Source: Natronomonas marina (GTDB lineage Archaea; Halobacteriota; Halobacteria; Halobacteriales; Haloarculaceae). Taken from it: DNA of 64,000 nt. Below are positions 42,384-51,809 of this stretch, piece after piece. How positions within the stretch are numbered: position 1 is the first letter of the stretch; every line of letters starts with the position of its first letter. The notes beneath the pieces were generated by a model, which made no database searches, was not told the origin of the DNA, and saw nothing but the letters and a program-made list of their open reading frames with translations. The stretch covers positions 744,001-808,000 of the forward strand of contig NZ_CP101154.1 of assembly GCF_024298905.1 (NCBI RefSeq), read 5' to 3'. The translations under genes and the position numbers were made by a program.

Positions 42384-43880
42384 ATGCTGGCGTCGCTACC
42401 GGACCGGGGACAGTCCTCCCCCATCGGCGTCGTCCTCCTTCTGGGGTTGACGCTGACCGCCGCCGTGGGTATCGTCGCGATCGGCGGCGACGCCATTCGG
42501 GACACACAGAGTCGATCGGAGATCGGCCAGGCCGAACAGGCCATGTCCCAGTTCGACGCGCGGGCCGCACAGGTCGCACTCGGCGACTCCGAGGCCCAGA
42601 CCGTCTCGCTCGGCGGGCAGAGCGGACAGTACCGCGTCGAGAACGACGTCGGGCGGGTCCGCCTCATCCACGAGAACTGGAACGGGACCGACTGTGACGA
42701 CTGCGAGGACTACGCCTCCTTCGACAACACCACCGACGACGGCAACACGACGATCCTGTACAACGAGACGCTCGGGGCGGTCGTCTACGAGTCCGACGAC
42801 ACCGAGGTGGCCTACCAGGGTGGCGGCGTCTGGCGGAGATCCCCCGAGGGCGACTCCCGGCTGGTCTCCTCGCCGGAGTTCCACTACCGGGGTGCGACGC
42901 TGACCTTCCCGCTGGTCCGCATCGAGGGTAGCGACGGCGCGAGCGGGCAGGTGACGGCCCGGGTCAACAGGGTCGAGACCGCCGAGGACGTCTACGCCAA
43001 CACCTCCGAGACCTACCCCGACGGCAGCACCGAACTGCTCAATCCCGTCCAGAACGGCAACGTCTCCGTCGAGATAACCAGCGACTACTGCGAGGGGTGG
43101 CGAACCTACTTCGAGGAACGGACGGAGGGCGACGTCTCCGACTGCAACGGCGGCACCGTCACCGCCGAGATCATCACGCTCGGTACCCAGGGCGATTTCA
43201 GCATCATCGGCGGCGAGTCGATCTCGGTCCGTGGACAGGACGCGGGCCACTCTCTCGATAGCCTCGACCTCCAGTTCCGCGGCGATTCGGCCTCGGACTT
43301 CAACAACTTCGGCTGGTCGATGGCCGGCGAGACCGGCGACAAGCGCATCGAGATCTACGTCGAAAAACGGGGGGGCGGCACCAACTGCGGCGACCCCGTT
43401 CGGACGGTCGTCTACTACAGCGATAACGACGGCGACAACTACCATACGTGGGTCCTCGACGAGAACCACGGCACGAACCCCTTCGAGATCACCTGCCCGG
43501 CCGGCGACGAGATACTCGACGTCGACCTGCTCGACTCTTCGCGGACGTTCGAGTACACCGACGCCGCCAACCACGGCAGCGACGACCTCCTGACGTTCGA
43601 CAACTACGATCAGGGAACCTTCAACAGTACCGAGGACCTGAGCGGCCACCCGGCCGACCCCGGAACCACCGAATCGACGGGCGACGAGGAGCCGGTCGAC
43701 CTCGTCGTCCAGCACCACTTCACGATGATGGACGACATGGACGTGTCCATCGAGGAACGGCAACAGGGCAACGCGGGGCTGAACGACCAGTCGGTCGGGA
43801 ACATCGTCTACGATGGCGGTGGCAACGTCGTGACCTACCTCCACGTCACCGAAAACAGGGTACGAGTCGAACTGTCGTAG
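42384..43880 (+). CDS. Large prepilin-like surface protein (DUF7289 type)
   Basis: A 498-residue exported protein. The leader MLASLPDRG precedes QSSPIGVVLLLGLTLTAAV, which is a class III (type IV pilin-like) signal with predicted PibD cleavage after Gly9 and the mature helix left as an assembly stem. The rest is a large beta-rich extracellular part with six cysteines, including DCDDC, and several N-glycosylation sequons. It is far longer than a major pilin, so it may be a tip or minor component. The stop abuts the convergent operon of the other prepilin-like genes. Confidence 0.82.
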   Translation: MLASLPDRGQSSPIGVVLLLGLTLTAAVGIVAIGGDAIRDTQSRSEIGQAEQAMSQFDARAAQVALGDSEAQTVSLGGQSGQYRVENDVGRVRLIHENWNGTDCDDCEDYASFDNTTDDGNTTILYNETLGAVVYESDDTEVAYQGGGVWRRSPEGDSRLVSSPEFHYRGATLTFPLVRIEGSDGASGQVTARVNRVETAEDVYANTSETYPDGSTELLNPVQNGNVSVEITSDYCEGWRTYFEERTEGDVSDCNGGTVTAEIITLGTQGDFSIIGGESISVRGQDAGHSLDSLDLQFRGDSASDFNNFGWSMAGETGDKRIEIYVEKRGGGTNCGDPVRTVVYYSDNDGDNYHTWVLDENHGTNPFEITCPAGDEILDVDLLDSSRTFEYTDAANHGSDDLLTFDNYDQGTFNSTEDLSGHPADPGTTESTGDEEPVDLVVQHHFTMMDDMDVSIEERQQGNAGLNDQSVGNIVYDGGGNVVTYLHVTENRVRVELS

Positions 43881-44669
43881 TCAGGTCAGCACCACGCGAA
43901 CGCGGACCCGCGAGACGGCGAGTTTGTCCACGTCGAACCCGTCGCAGATGACCATCGTCGTGTCCGGGCCGCCGACCGTCGGGTCCCGGTCGTCGCAGTT
44001 GCCGCCCCAGGTCGAATCGGCCGCCGAAATCCGCTCCTCGTAGTACTCCTCCCAGACGTCGTCCCGGTCGGGGTGGGTCTGCATCTTCAGGACGACGTCG
44101 GTGCTCGACCCCCGGTTGACGAGGACGTTGCTCGTCAGTTCCTCGGCCCGGACCAGCACCGTCGATGTCGAGGCGCCGACGCCCTGGTCGCTGCCGCGCA
44201 GGGAGATGTACCGGACTACGACGGTGCCGTCGCCGAACAGGAAGTCCGGTTCGCTCAGCATGATGGCACTCTCGTCTTGGACCCGTATCACCGCGCCGTT
44301 CTCGTAGACGAGACTGGTGTCGCCGGGCGCGTCGTACCGGATTGCGACGGGGTTCGCCTCGGCGGCCGTGGCCATCCCCGATGACTTGATGCTCACCTTC
44401 CGGTTCACCGTCGTCGTCAACTGGGCGTCGGCGAGTTTGATCTCGGTCGCCCGGTTCGGCGCCTCGCCGCGGCCCATCTGCTGGAAGTTGTTCGCCAGCA
44501 CGTCGAAGGCCCGTTCGGCGTTGTTGACCCGTTCTGCGTCCCGGGTGTCGTCCAGCCCCGAGAGGCCGCCGACGTAGACGATGGAGATGGTCCCCAACAC
44601 GAGCGAGAACACGAGGACGAACCCGATGACCTCGCTGACCGCGCGGCTGTCGGCGGTTACGCTACGCAT
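43881..44669 (-). CDS. Prepilin-like protein (DUF7289 type)
   Basis: A 262-residue exported protein. Leader MRSVTADSRA precedes VSEVIGFVLVFSLVLG, a class III signal with cleavage predicted after Ala10. It has two cysteines near the C-terminus (GGNCDDRD and VICDGFD), able to pair. It is the last gene of the seven-gene pilus-like operon; its start overlaps the upstream stop by eight bases. It likely joins the surface structure. Confidence 0.8.
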   Translation of the reverse strand: MRSVTADSRAVSEVIGFVLVFSLVLGTISIVYVGGLSGLDDTRDAERVNNAERAFDVLANNFQQMGRGEAPNRATEIKLADAQLTTTVNRKVSIKSSGMATAAEANPVAIRYDAPGDTSLVYENGAVIRVQDESAIMLSEPDFLFGDGTVVVRYISLRGSDQGVGASTSTVLVRAEELTSNVLVNRGSSTDVVLKMQTHPDRDDVWEEYYEERISAADSTWGGNCDDRDPTVGGPDTTMVICDGFDVDKLAVSRVRVRVVLT

Positions 44670-45117
44670 TCGACACCTCCAGTTCGTCGGGACCGCTCTC
44701 GTACTCGACGACGATTTCGCCGCCGCTAACCGTCGACTCGGCGACGGCGGTCTCGCTTGCGACGCCTATCTCGACGGTCACCTCGGGCCGGGTCGCCGTC
44801 AACTCCAGATACGGAACCGTCGGACCGTTACTGTCCGTCCTGACGGCCACTTTGTACTGGGAACCGACGACCTGCTCCGGTATCGTTCGGGTGATCGCTA
44901 TCTCGGAGGCGCCGTCGGTCCGGTGGAGCCGGTCGGCGGCGGCGATGTCGGCCGACACCTGCTGGCCGATGACGCGGAGTTCGCTCCTGCTCGTCTGCTC
45001 GCGCTGGTCCTCGACGAAGCCGCCCGCCGCGATGAGGAGTCCCGAGACCAGAAGCGTCGAGATGCCCAGCGTCAGCACGTAGCCGAACACCGGGGAGACA
45101 CCGCGCTCGCCGTTCAT
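44662..45117 (-). CDS. Prepilin-like protein (DUF7266 type)
   Basis: A 151-residue protein. MNGERG is followed by VSPVFGYVLTLGISTLL, a class III signal with predicted cleavage after Gly6. The mature domain is short, beta-rich and without cysteine. It overlaps both neighbours (4 and 8 bases), so translation is coupled through the operon. Size and hydrophobic stem resemble minor pseudopilins. Confidence 0.8.
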   Translation of the reverse strand: MNGERGVSPVFGYVLTLGISTLLVSGLLIAAGGFVEDQREQTSRSELRVIGQQVSADIAAADRLHRTDGASEIAITRTIPEQVVGSQYKVAVRTDSNGPTVPYLELTATRPEVTVEIGVASETAVAESTVSGGEIVVEYESGPDELEVSNA

Positions 45118-46178
45118 TCTACCAGGCTCCACTCGGCCGCCAGTTCGTCGTTCTCGTAGGTGACGCCCTCGCTGCGGAACTCCGCGGTGACGCTGGCCTC
45201 GTAGATGACCGCCTTCGCCGTCGGGTCGTCCCCGCTGGTCGGATCGTAGTAGGGCGCCCGGTCGGCCCGCGTGTCGACGATGACGTCGTAGGTCCCGTTG
45301 ACCCGCGGTTCGGGGTCGGTGAGGGCGAGTCCGAGCAGGCTCCCGTCCGTCTCCGTGTTTTGGTAGGAGACGTTGTGAGCAGTGCCCGTCACCTCGTCGG
45401 TGTAGAACTCCAGCTCCGGGCAGTGCTCGCCGCCGAACGACGCGTTCAGGAGGTCGACCGAGATGTCGCCGTCCGTGCTGGCACAGGAGTTCGTGTCGTC
45501 GAGGTCGTCGAGGTCCGAGAGACTGAGCGTGAGCCCGAAGCCGCTGGGGTCCTCGACGAGGACGTAGCCCGTATCGGGCAACACGCCCCGGAAGAAGTAG
45601 ACGTGCCACTCGTCGCCGTCCGCGGTCTCGATGGCGACGTTGAACGCCTCGCCGAGCACGTTGTCCAGCGTGTGGGTGGTCGCGTCCAGAAGCGACGGCC
45701 GCTGCAGCAGGAGTTCGAACCGGCCGACCTCTTCGGTCTCGTTGACCAGCGTCCACTCCTCCTGGCCCGCGAGGGAGCCGCCAGCGGTGAAGCCCCGGTC
45801 GACATCGGTCTGCCGGATGCGGGTCCCCTCGACCGTGCTCTTCTCGCGGTACTCGACGAATCGGCCGGTCTTCCCGTACCGGCGCTCCAGACTGGTCGAC
45901 CACAGCGCGAGGTCGTCGTCGTAGCCGTTCTCGACGGCGGTGTAGTCGTCGTCGGTGACGGCGGCGTTGGACCTGTCGATGAGTCCCTGGAGGTCCCGCT
46001 CGACCAGTTGTTGGTTCTCGGCCACCTGGCTGGCCTCCTCGCCGGTCGACCGGGTCGCCAGGTTCTCCGTGTAGATGCCGCTGTTGACCACCAGCGCGAG
46101 CCCGACGAACACCGTCGCTATCAGCAGCGACGTGATGAGCAGTATCTGGGCGCGGTCCCGCCGCGTCACATCCGCCAT
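45114..46178 (-). CDS. Prepilin-like protein (DUF7261 type)
   Basis: A 354-residue exported protein. MADVTRRDRA precedes QILLITSLLIATVFVGLAL, the stem helix. The extracellular part holds two cysteines (TNSCAS and GEHCPE). Helix-rich N-terminal third, then beta-rich. It overlaps DUF7288 by 13 bases and DUF7266 by four. Role inferred from context as a component or adaptor of the pilus-like structure. Confidence 0.8.
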   Translation of the reverse strand: MADVTRRDRAQILLITSLLIATVFVGLALVVNSGIYTENLATRSTGEEASQVAENQQLVERDLQGLIDRSNAAVTDDDYTAVENGYDDDLALWSTSLERRYGKTGRFVEYREKSTVEGTRIRQTDVDRGFTAGGSLAGQEEWTLVNETEEVGRFELLLQRPSLLDATTHTLDNVLGEAFNVAIETADGDEWHVYFFRGVLPDTGYVLVEDPSGFGLTLSLSDLDDLDDTNSCASTDGDISVDLLNASFGGEHCPELEFYTDEVTGTAHNVSYQNTETDGSLLGLALTDPEPRVNGTYDVIVDTRADRAPYYDPTSGDDPTAKAVIYEASVTAEFRSEGVTYENDELAAEWSLVE

Positions 46179-46747
46179 ACCGTCACCTCCACGCGAACGA
46201 CGTTGTAGACGCTGTTGCCGTCGGAATCGGGCGGTATCACGTCCTCGTACGTGTCGGCGTTCTCGGCGGTCGTCGAGATGCCCGGCGCCGTCAACTCGTC
46301 GTCTTTGTAGATGGTCACCGTCCGGCTGGCGCTGACGGCGTTGTCGCTCGGCTCGCCCCGATAGACCATCTCGACGGGGTCGGCGTTGCCCGGGTGGACG
46401 ACGACGTTCACCGCCAGTCCCCGCCCGTCGAAGGCCCGCTGGGTGATGTCGCCGAAGTCGTTGGGCGGGTAGCTGTTCGTGTAGAAGGTGACCCGCTCGG
46501 CGTCGTAGAACTCCGCTTCGGTGTCGTCCCAGAACAGCACGGCGTCCTTCAGCACGCCGGCCTCCTGGGCGGCCGTCAGCACGCCCGACGCGGAGGCGCG
46601 CTGCTGGTTCTCGATGTGCTGGTTCGAGGTGCTGGCCGACAGCGGCGTCACCGCCGTCACCTGCAGGGCGAAGACGAGACTCGAGACGAGTAGCACCGCG
46701 GCGATGATCGCCTCCAGCGTGTAGGCCTGGCCGCGGTCGGTTACCAT
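46166..46747 (-). CDS. Prepilin-like protein (DUF7288 type)
   Basis: A 193-residue protein. MVTDRG is followed by QAYTLEAIIAAVLLVSSLV; note Glu at position 6 of the mature stem (QAYTLE), near the Glu5 position typical of type IV pilins. No cysteines. It overlaps DUF7287 by seven bases and DUF7261 by 13. It is the only member with a pilin-like acidic residue so near the cleavage site, so it may be the main subunit. Confidence 0.8.
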   Translation of the reverse strand: MVTDRGQAYTLEAIIAAVLLVSSLVFALQVTAVTPLSASTSNQHIENQQRASASGVLTAAQEAGVLKDAVLFWDDTEAEFYDAERVTFYTNSYPPNDFGDITQRAFDGRGLAVNVVVHPGNADPVEMVYRGEPSDNAVSASRTVTIYKDDELTAPGISTTAENADTYEDVIPPDSDGNSVYNVVRVEVTVWRM

Positions 46748-47322
46748 ACTCTCACCTCGAGGGTCGCATCACAGGTGTTCACCTCGGTGCTGGCCGTATC
46801 GAAGTCACAGCCCGGTATCGTGACGATACGCCGGGCGACGACGACGGAGTCCTGGTCGGTCGGTTCCTCGCCAGCCACGAACGCGGTGTCACAGCTGAAA
46901 CTCCCGTTGTCCTCGTGGATAACGCCGACGGCGTCGTTGTGGCAGACCGAACGGAACCGGTCGTCGCCGGAGGCGTCCGGGTTGATCTGGTTGATCGTGA
47001 CGTTGGCGTTCAGCCGACTGCCGTCGACGCCGATCCGCTCGTAGAAGGTGCCGCCGCTGTAGCCGCAGTCGGGGTTGGCGTCCCCGTCGAAGAAGTCGTC
47101 GGCACACTCCGCGTCGACGACGAACGGATCGGCCGGGTCGCCGAGGCCGCCCTCGGCGAGGTGGCTGGCGACGCGGTCGGCGGCGACGCTTCTGTCCTGG
47201 TCGCCCTCGACGAACGGCGTCGTCAGCGACGGGATGAACGTGAACACGAACGTCACCGCGACGAGGAATATCCCCATCGCGATGGCGAAATCGAGCGGCG
47301 TCTGTGCGCGATTTCCTGCCAT
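46741..47322 (-). CDS. Prepilin-like protein (DUF7287 type)
   Basis: A 193-residue protein. MAGNRA precedes QTPLDFAIAMGIFLVAVTFV, a class III signal. The extracellular part has six cysteines (ECADD, PDCGY, VCHND, SCDTA, GCDFD, TCDAT), many for a secreted haloarchaeal protein, which suggests three disulfides. It starts four bases after the platform-protein stop and is the first of the prepilin-like genes in the operon. Confidence 0.8.
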   Translation of the reverse strand: MAGNRAQTPLDFAIAMGIFLVAVTFVFTFIPSLTTPFVEGDQDRSVAADRVASHLAEGGLGDPADPFVVDAECADDFFDGDANPDCGYSGGTFYERIGVDGSRLNANVTINQINPDASGDDRFRSVCHNDAVGVIHEDNGSFSCDTAFVAGEEPTDQDSVVVARRIVTIPGCDFDTASTEVNTCDATLEVRVW

Positions 47323-47326
47323 AGTA

Positions 47327-49333
47327 TCACACGAACATGAACGTGATCAGCGCCAGTGTCGGGAGGACGACGACGAACTTCAGCCCCGCCATCAGGCTCA
47401 CGTCGCGGATGTAGCCGGCGATGAGCCCGGAGATGATGGCCTGCAGCGTGACGGCGTGGAAGAACAAAAGCGTCAGCACCTCGATGTCGAGACCGCCGCC
47501 GAACTGGTCGGAGCCGCCCTCGGCAGCCTGCTGGGTCAGCCCCGCCATCGTGTCGAGGAACTCCACCTTCAGCAGCGCCATGACGCCGAGCAGGGTCACG
47601 TAGGTCATGATGATGATGACCATCTGCATCCGCGTCCGTGACTTGCGGTCGCGCTCGATGTCGTCCTGGTTCTCCGAGGCCTGGGCGGCCGTCGACAGCA
47701 CCTGCGTAATCTGACTCGACGCCTCCTGGGCCTTCGAGATGAGCTTCACGGTCCGTGCCAGCCGGGGGATGTGGTACTTGTTGTTGAACTCCCGCAGCGC
47801 CGTCTTCAGGCTCGTCCCGTAGTTGACCTTCGCGTACATCACCCTGAACTCCTCCGCCAGCCGTCCCGAGGAGGTCTCGGCGACGACGTTCAACGACTCC
47901 AGGAGCGTCATCCCGGTGTCGTTGGCGCTGGAGAGCTTCCGGAGGTTGTCCGAGAGTTTGTTCGTGATCGAACTCCGCGAGCGGACGTTCCACTCGTGGA
48001 ATATCGTCAGCGGCACGAAGTTGACGTACAGCGGGAGGTACACCCAGAAGAACGTCCCCCGGACCGGGCCGGCGAGCAGCCCGTCGACGGAGGTCGGCGC
48101 GAAGCCGGCCATCACCGAGAAGCCGACGAGCACGAGCGAGATGGGGACGGTGAGGGCGAGGACGGCAAGCGGATAATCCCGGAAGAACAGGTGCGGCGCC
48201 TTGAGGACGCTCGCGGTCAGGTGGGCTCCTTCCCGGGACTTCACCCGATCGAACACCGAGTAGTCGCCGGCGTAGTCGTCGGCCAGCCCCAGATCGAACA
48301 TCCCGTCGGACTCGCCGACGACCTCCCCCCGCTCGTCGCGGAGGTAGCCGTCGCCGACCTCGTCCTGAACGACGGTCGATACCAAGACCAGAAATCCCGC
48401 CCCGATGAGCGGGATCAACCCGTAGACCGTCCCGTACAGGAGCCTGTCGTTTGCCTCCCCGAGCATCGACATGATGACGAGGATAATGATGAGAAGCAGG
48501 GGGAAAAGCGACAGCGTCATGTACATCTCGCCGAACAGCTCGAGGGTCTCCAGCACCAGCTCCTGTTCCTGCTTCGAGGTCCGCATCTGCTTTTCCTTCT
48601 GGTCTTCGAGGAACTTCTCCATGTCACCCCCGGAGTTGATGATCGAGAGCATGTCCGTGAGGAACTGGCTGAGTTCGTCGGAGGGGGTCTGTGCGGCCTG
48701 GTTTCGGATTGCCGTCCGGTAGTCGGTGTCGAAGTACTCCGTCTCCAGGACGATCGACTGGAACTCCTTTGCCACCTCGCCGTAGGTGTCGTCGGCCTTC
48801 GCCATGGCCTGCAGTATCTCCAGTTGGTTGAGGCCGCCGACCGACAGCGCGTACATGAACGACACCGAGTCCGACAGCAGCACGTTTATCTCTCGCTTCC
48901 GGGCGTCGGCGTCGAGGTAGGGCTTGCCGACCATCCCGCCGAAGCCCGCTCCGAAGCCGATGGAGCCGAAGACGAGCCCCGAGACGACGATGATGAAGGG
49001 TATCTTGAGCGCGTTGACGATGCCGAGGTACGGCTCCGGCAGCGACAACCCGAGGAACGTCGGCGGTTCGGTGACGAGGAAGGTAACGATCGCCCAGCCG
49101 ACGGCGGTTCCGAGGAGCCACAGCACGACCCCCGCCAGCACGCCGATCCCGAGGGACTTCGAGAGGTAGATTTCGACCGTCTCCGGCATGCGCGCCTCGG
49201 CGAGTTTCGACTCCAGATTCCCGACGAAGTCGCCCTCGTCGTCGAACAGCCGGGTGTAGAGCGGGTAGAACGCGTCCGCGAGGACGTTTCCTCCCGATCC
49301 GGTGTTGGTACTCTCGGCGGACCCGAGGCTCAT
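47327..49333 (-). CDS. pilC: Type IV pilus / type II secretion platform protein (GspF/PilC type), double domain
   Basis: A 668-residue inner-membrane platform with two T2SSF domains (about 140-290 and 470-620) and about eight membrane helices. Marks in the first copy include LPEPYLGIV and DSVSFMYALSVGGLNQ; the second has NDTGMTLLESLNVVAE. In archaea the platform is longer and duplicated compared with bacterial PilC. It turns with the ATPase to push prepilin-like subunits out of the membrane. The start overlaps the ATPase stop by four bases. Confidence 0.9.
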   Translation of the reverse strand: MSLGSAESTNTGSGGNVLADAFYPLYTRLFDDEGDFVGNLESKLAEARMPETVEIYLSKSLGIGVLAGVVLWLLGTAVGWAIVTFLVTEPPTFLGLSLPEPYLGIVNALKIPFIIVVSGLVFGSIGFGAGFGGMVGKPYLDADARKREINVLLSDSVSFMYALSVGGLNQLEILQAMAKADDTYGEVAKEFQSIVLETEYFDTDYRTAIRNQAAQTPSDELSQFLTDMLSIINSGGDMEKFLEDQKEKQMRTSKQEQELVLETLELFGEMYMTLSLFPLLLIIILVIMSMLGEANDRLLYGTVYGLIPLIGAGFLVLVSTVVQDEVGDGYLRDERGEVVGESDGMFDLGLADDYAGDYSVFDRVKSREGAHLTASVLKAPHLFFRDYPLAVLALTVPISLVLVGFSVMAGFAPTSVDGLLAGPVRGTFFWVYLPLYVNFVPLTIFHEWNVRSRSSITNKLSDNLRKLSSANDTGMTLLESLNVVAETSSGRLAEEFRVMYAKVNYGTSLKTALREFNNKYHIPRLARTVKLISKAQEASSQITQVLSTAAQASENQDDIERDRKSRTRMQMVIIIMTYVTLLGVMALLKVEFLDTMAGLTQQAAEGGSDQFGGGLDIEVLTLLFFHAVTLQAIISGLIAGYIRDVSLMAGLKFVVVLPTLALITFMFV

Positions 49334-51669
49334 GGTTCGCTCCTGTCCGTCCCGTCGTCGCCCCGTGACGTCTCACCACCGTCGGTCGTCGCCTCGCCGT
49401 CACCGGTCTCGAAGGAGAACCCGCCGTAATCGAACTCCTCGTCCGAACTCGTCTCTCCGGGGTCAACGTCGCCGGCCTCGTCTATCTCGAGGGCGTCGGC
49501 GACGCCCTTCTCGACGGGTTCGTCCCCGTACTCCGCCAGCAGGTCCTCGCCGTCCCGAATGACCTCGCGGGCCTCCGCGAGCATCCCCTCGCCGGCCGAG
49601 GGTCGCGGCACCATCGCCTCCTTTTCGGGGTCGATGTCGATCTTGACCGACTCCATCTCCCGGAGGTCCTCCAGGGACCGCTCGAGTCCGTCGTTGGCGA
49701 TGAGCCCCAGGATGGACTCGGGATCGTTGATGAACGCCTGCAGCGTCGCGGCGACCTGGGTGTAGGTGTTGAGCCCCTGCTCGATCAGGTACGCTAAAAC
49801 GAGCTTTCGCATGAACATCTCCCGGTCGAGGCGCTCTTTGGTCCACCCGCGGTCGAACTGTATCTCGTCCAAGGTGTTCGACTCGCCCATCTGGAGGAAC
49901 TCGTCGGTCTCGGCCTGCCACTGGTAGACGTCCTGGACGTTGATCTCGTCGTTCTCGGGGTCGTAGTGGTTGATCTCTGTCAGCGACTTGTTCCGGCGGA
50001 CCTTGTTGCCCTGGACCCGCGTCTGGGTCTGGATCGAGACCAGATCCAGCGCCGTGAACATCGTCTTCGAGACGTTGATCGGGTCGGTCGTGAACCGCTT
50101 TATCACCTCGCCGACCGAGTCGGCGTGGAACGTCGTCAGCGTGGTGTGGCCGGTGGACATGACCTGGAACAGCGTCCGGCCCTCCTCGCCACGTATCTCG
50201 CCCATCACGATGTACTCCGGCCGCTGCCGCAGTGCGGCCTCCAGCAGGTCGAACTCGTCGACGTCACCCTTGTCGCCCTCGCTGAATGACGGCCGCGTGA
50301 CGCTTGCGATCCAGTTGCGCTGCGGGAGTTCGACCTCGCGGGTGTCCTCGATGGAGACGATCTTCGCCTTCGAGGGGATGAAAAGCGAGACGGCGTTCAG
50401 GCTGGTGGTCTTCCCGGAGGCGGTGCCGCCGGCGAAGATGAGCGACTTGTGGTTCTCGATGCACAGCCAGAGGAAGGCCATCTCCTCCAGGGAGAACGTG
50501 TTCCAGTTGATGAGGTCGACGGGCGTGAACGGGACGTCCTTGAACTGCCGGATCGTGTAGTTCGTCCCGTGGTCGGAGACCTCCCGGCCGAGGGTCAACT
50601 GCGAGCGCGACCCGTCCGGCAGCGTCGCGTCGACCTGTGGGTTCCGTTTCGAGATGCCCTTGCCGGACCGCTGTGAGAGTTTCACCACGAAGTCGTCGAG
50701 TTCCTCCTCGCCGTGGTAGACGTTGGTGATGATCTGCTCGTAGTCGGAGTGGTAGACGAAGACGGGGGAGTTGTAGCCGTCACAGGAGATGTCCTCGACG
50801 TTGATGTCGTGTTTGATGCCGTCGATCCGCTCGAAGCCGATGAAGTCCCGCTTCAGGAGGTAGAGGAGCTTCTCGATCTGGTACTCGGTGAGGGTGTCGT
50901 CGTCCTCGCTTATGACCGCGGGTTCGGGGCGGGACGCCACGCCCTGTAGCTGGCCGGACCGTTCGGTCCGCTCGGCGCTTTCGCCCATGCCGACCGTACT
51001 CTTGAGGCCACCGAGCAGGCCGCCGTCGTCGGGCCGGGCATCGTCGTCGTAGAGGTCGTACCGCTCCAGCAGCTCGTGGGCCTCCCGCTCGATGACGTCG
51101 GCGCGGGCGTCCTCGCTGCCCTGGACGACCACCTGGTCGCTGGAGTACTTGATGGCGGTCTTGAGCTTTCCCGAGAGGAACTCCCTGAGGTCCTCCTCGA
51201 TGGGGGTGAGGTGCGGTTCGATGAGGTAGTACTTCTTCTCGTTTTCCTTCTCGGAGTGGAAGATGACGACGAAGGCGTACGGCTTGTTCACCCAGTACCG
51301 CTCGACCTCCCGGAAGTGGTGTTTCTTCTCTGCGGGGACGGCCTTCTCGAGGTCGTAGCGGTTGACGACCGTGGTACCGCCGTTCTCGGCCGTGAAGAAG
51401 GCGTCCTCGTCGAGTTCGGGACTGACGCGGACGGTCCGTTCGGTGGCGGTGTCGGTCAGTCGGGCGGCGGCCTGACCGGCGCCGCCGATCATCTCCTCGA
51501 GTTCGCCGGCGTCGAACGCTCCGGCGTCGGCTTTCGCTCTGAGTTCCTCGAGGTCGTATCGGTCCGGTTCGGCGGCCCCCCCTTCCGCCGAAGCCTCCGA
51601 CTCGGTGTCGGCTGGTTCGACCGGTTCCCCGGCACCGGCCGCGTCGCCGTCCGCGTCGTCGATAGCCAT
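49330..51669 (-). CDS. pilB: Type IV pilus / type II secretion ATPase (PilB/GspE type)
   Basis: A 779-residue assembly ATPase. The N-terminal 250 residues are a long acidic extension and a regulatory domain. The catalytic core has Walker A FAGGTASGKTTS (about 413-424), the Asp box SIEDTREVELPQ, Walker B YIVMGEIRGEEG (about 486-497) and the His box STGHTTLTTFHADS. It powers filament assembly. The first gene of the operon; ATG 51669 is used rather than GTG 51675. No retraction ATPase (PilT) is present. Confidence 0.92.
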   Translation of the reverse strand: MAIDDADGDAAGAGEPVEPADTESEASAEGGAAEPDRYDLEELRAKADAGAFDAGELEEMIGGAGQAAARLTDTATERTVRVSPELDEDAFFTAENGGTTVVNRYDLEKAVPAEKKHHFREVERYWVNKPYAFVVIFHSEKENEKKYYLIEPHLTPIEEDLREFLSGKLKTAIKYSSDQVVVQGSEDARADVIEREAHELLERYDLYDDDARPDDGGLLGGLKSTVGMGESAERTERSGQLQGVASRPEPAVISEDDDTLTEYQIEKLLYLLKRDFIGFERIDGIKHDINVEDISCDGYNSPVFVYHSDYEQIITNVYHGEEELDDFVVKLSQRSGKGISKRNPQVDATLPDGSRSQLTLGREVSDHGTNYTIRQFKDVPFTPVDLINWNTFSLEEMAFLWLCIENHKSLIFAGGTASGKTTSLNAVSLFIPSKAKIVSIEDTREVELPQRNWIASVTRPSFSEGDKGDVDEFDLLEAALRQRPEYIVMGEIRGEEGRTLFQVMSTGHTTLTTFHADSVGEVIKRFTTDPINVSKTMFTALDLVSIQTQTRVQGNKVRRNKSLTEINHYDPENDEINVQDVYQWQAETDEFLQMGESNTLDEIQFDRGWTKERLDREMFMRKLVLAYLIEQGLNTYTQVAATLQAFINDPESILGLIANDGLERSLEDLREMESVKIDIDPEKEAMVPRPSAGEGMLAEAREVIRDGEDLLAEYGDEPVEKGVADALEIDEAGDVDPGETSSDEEFDYGGFSFETGDGEATTDGGETSRGDDGTDRSEP

Positions 51670-51809
51670 TGGCACACCCTTTCACCCCACCGGCGAAAAA
51701 GGTTTAGGCGCTATCTAGGCTCGAAACCGCGCGCCTGTGTGCACCCGTAACCGATATTAAGTACCCGTTAAACGACGGTAACGCGGACTAAACCCGACGT
51801 ATCGAGAGC

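Noticed and set aside
42384-51669. Archaellum (flagellum) locus
   Set aside because: No archaellin, ArlC-J or ArlI/J type order; the ATPase and platform are of the pilus/secretion type and the prepilin-like proteins lack the archaellin domain.
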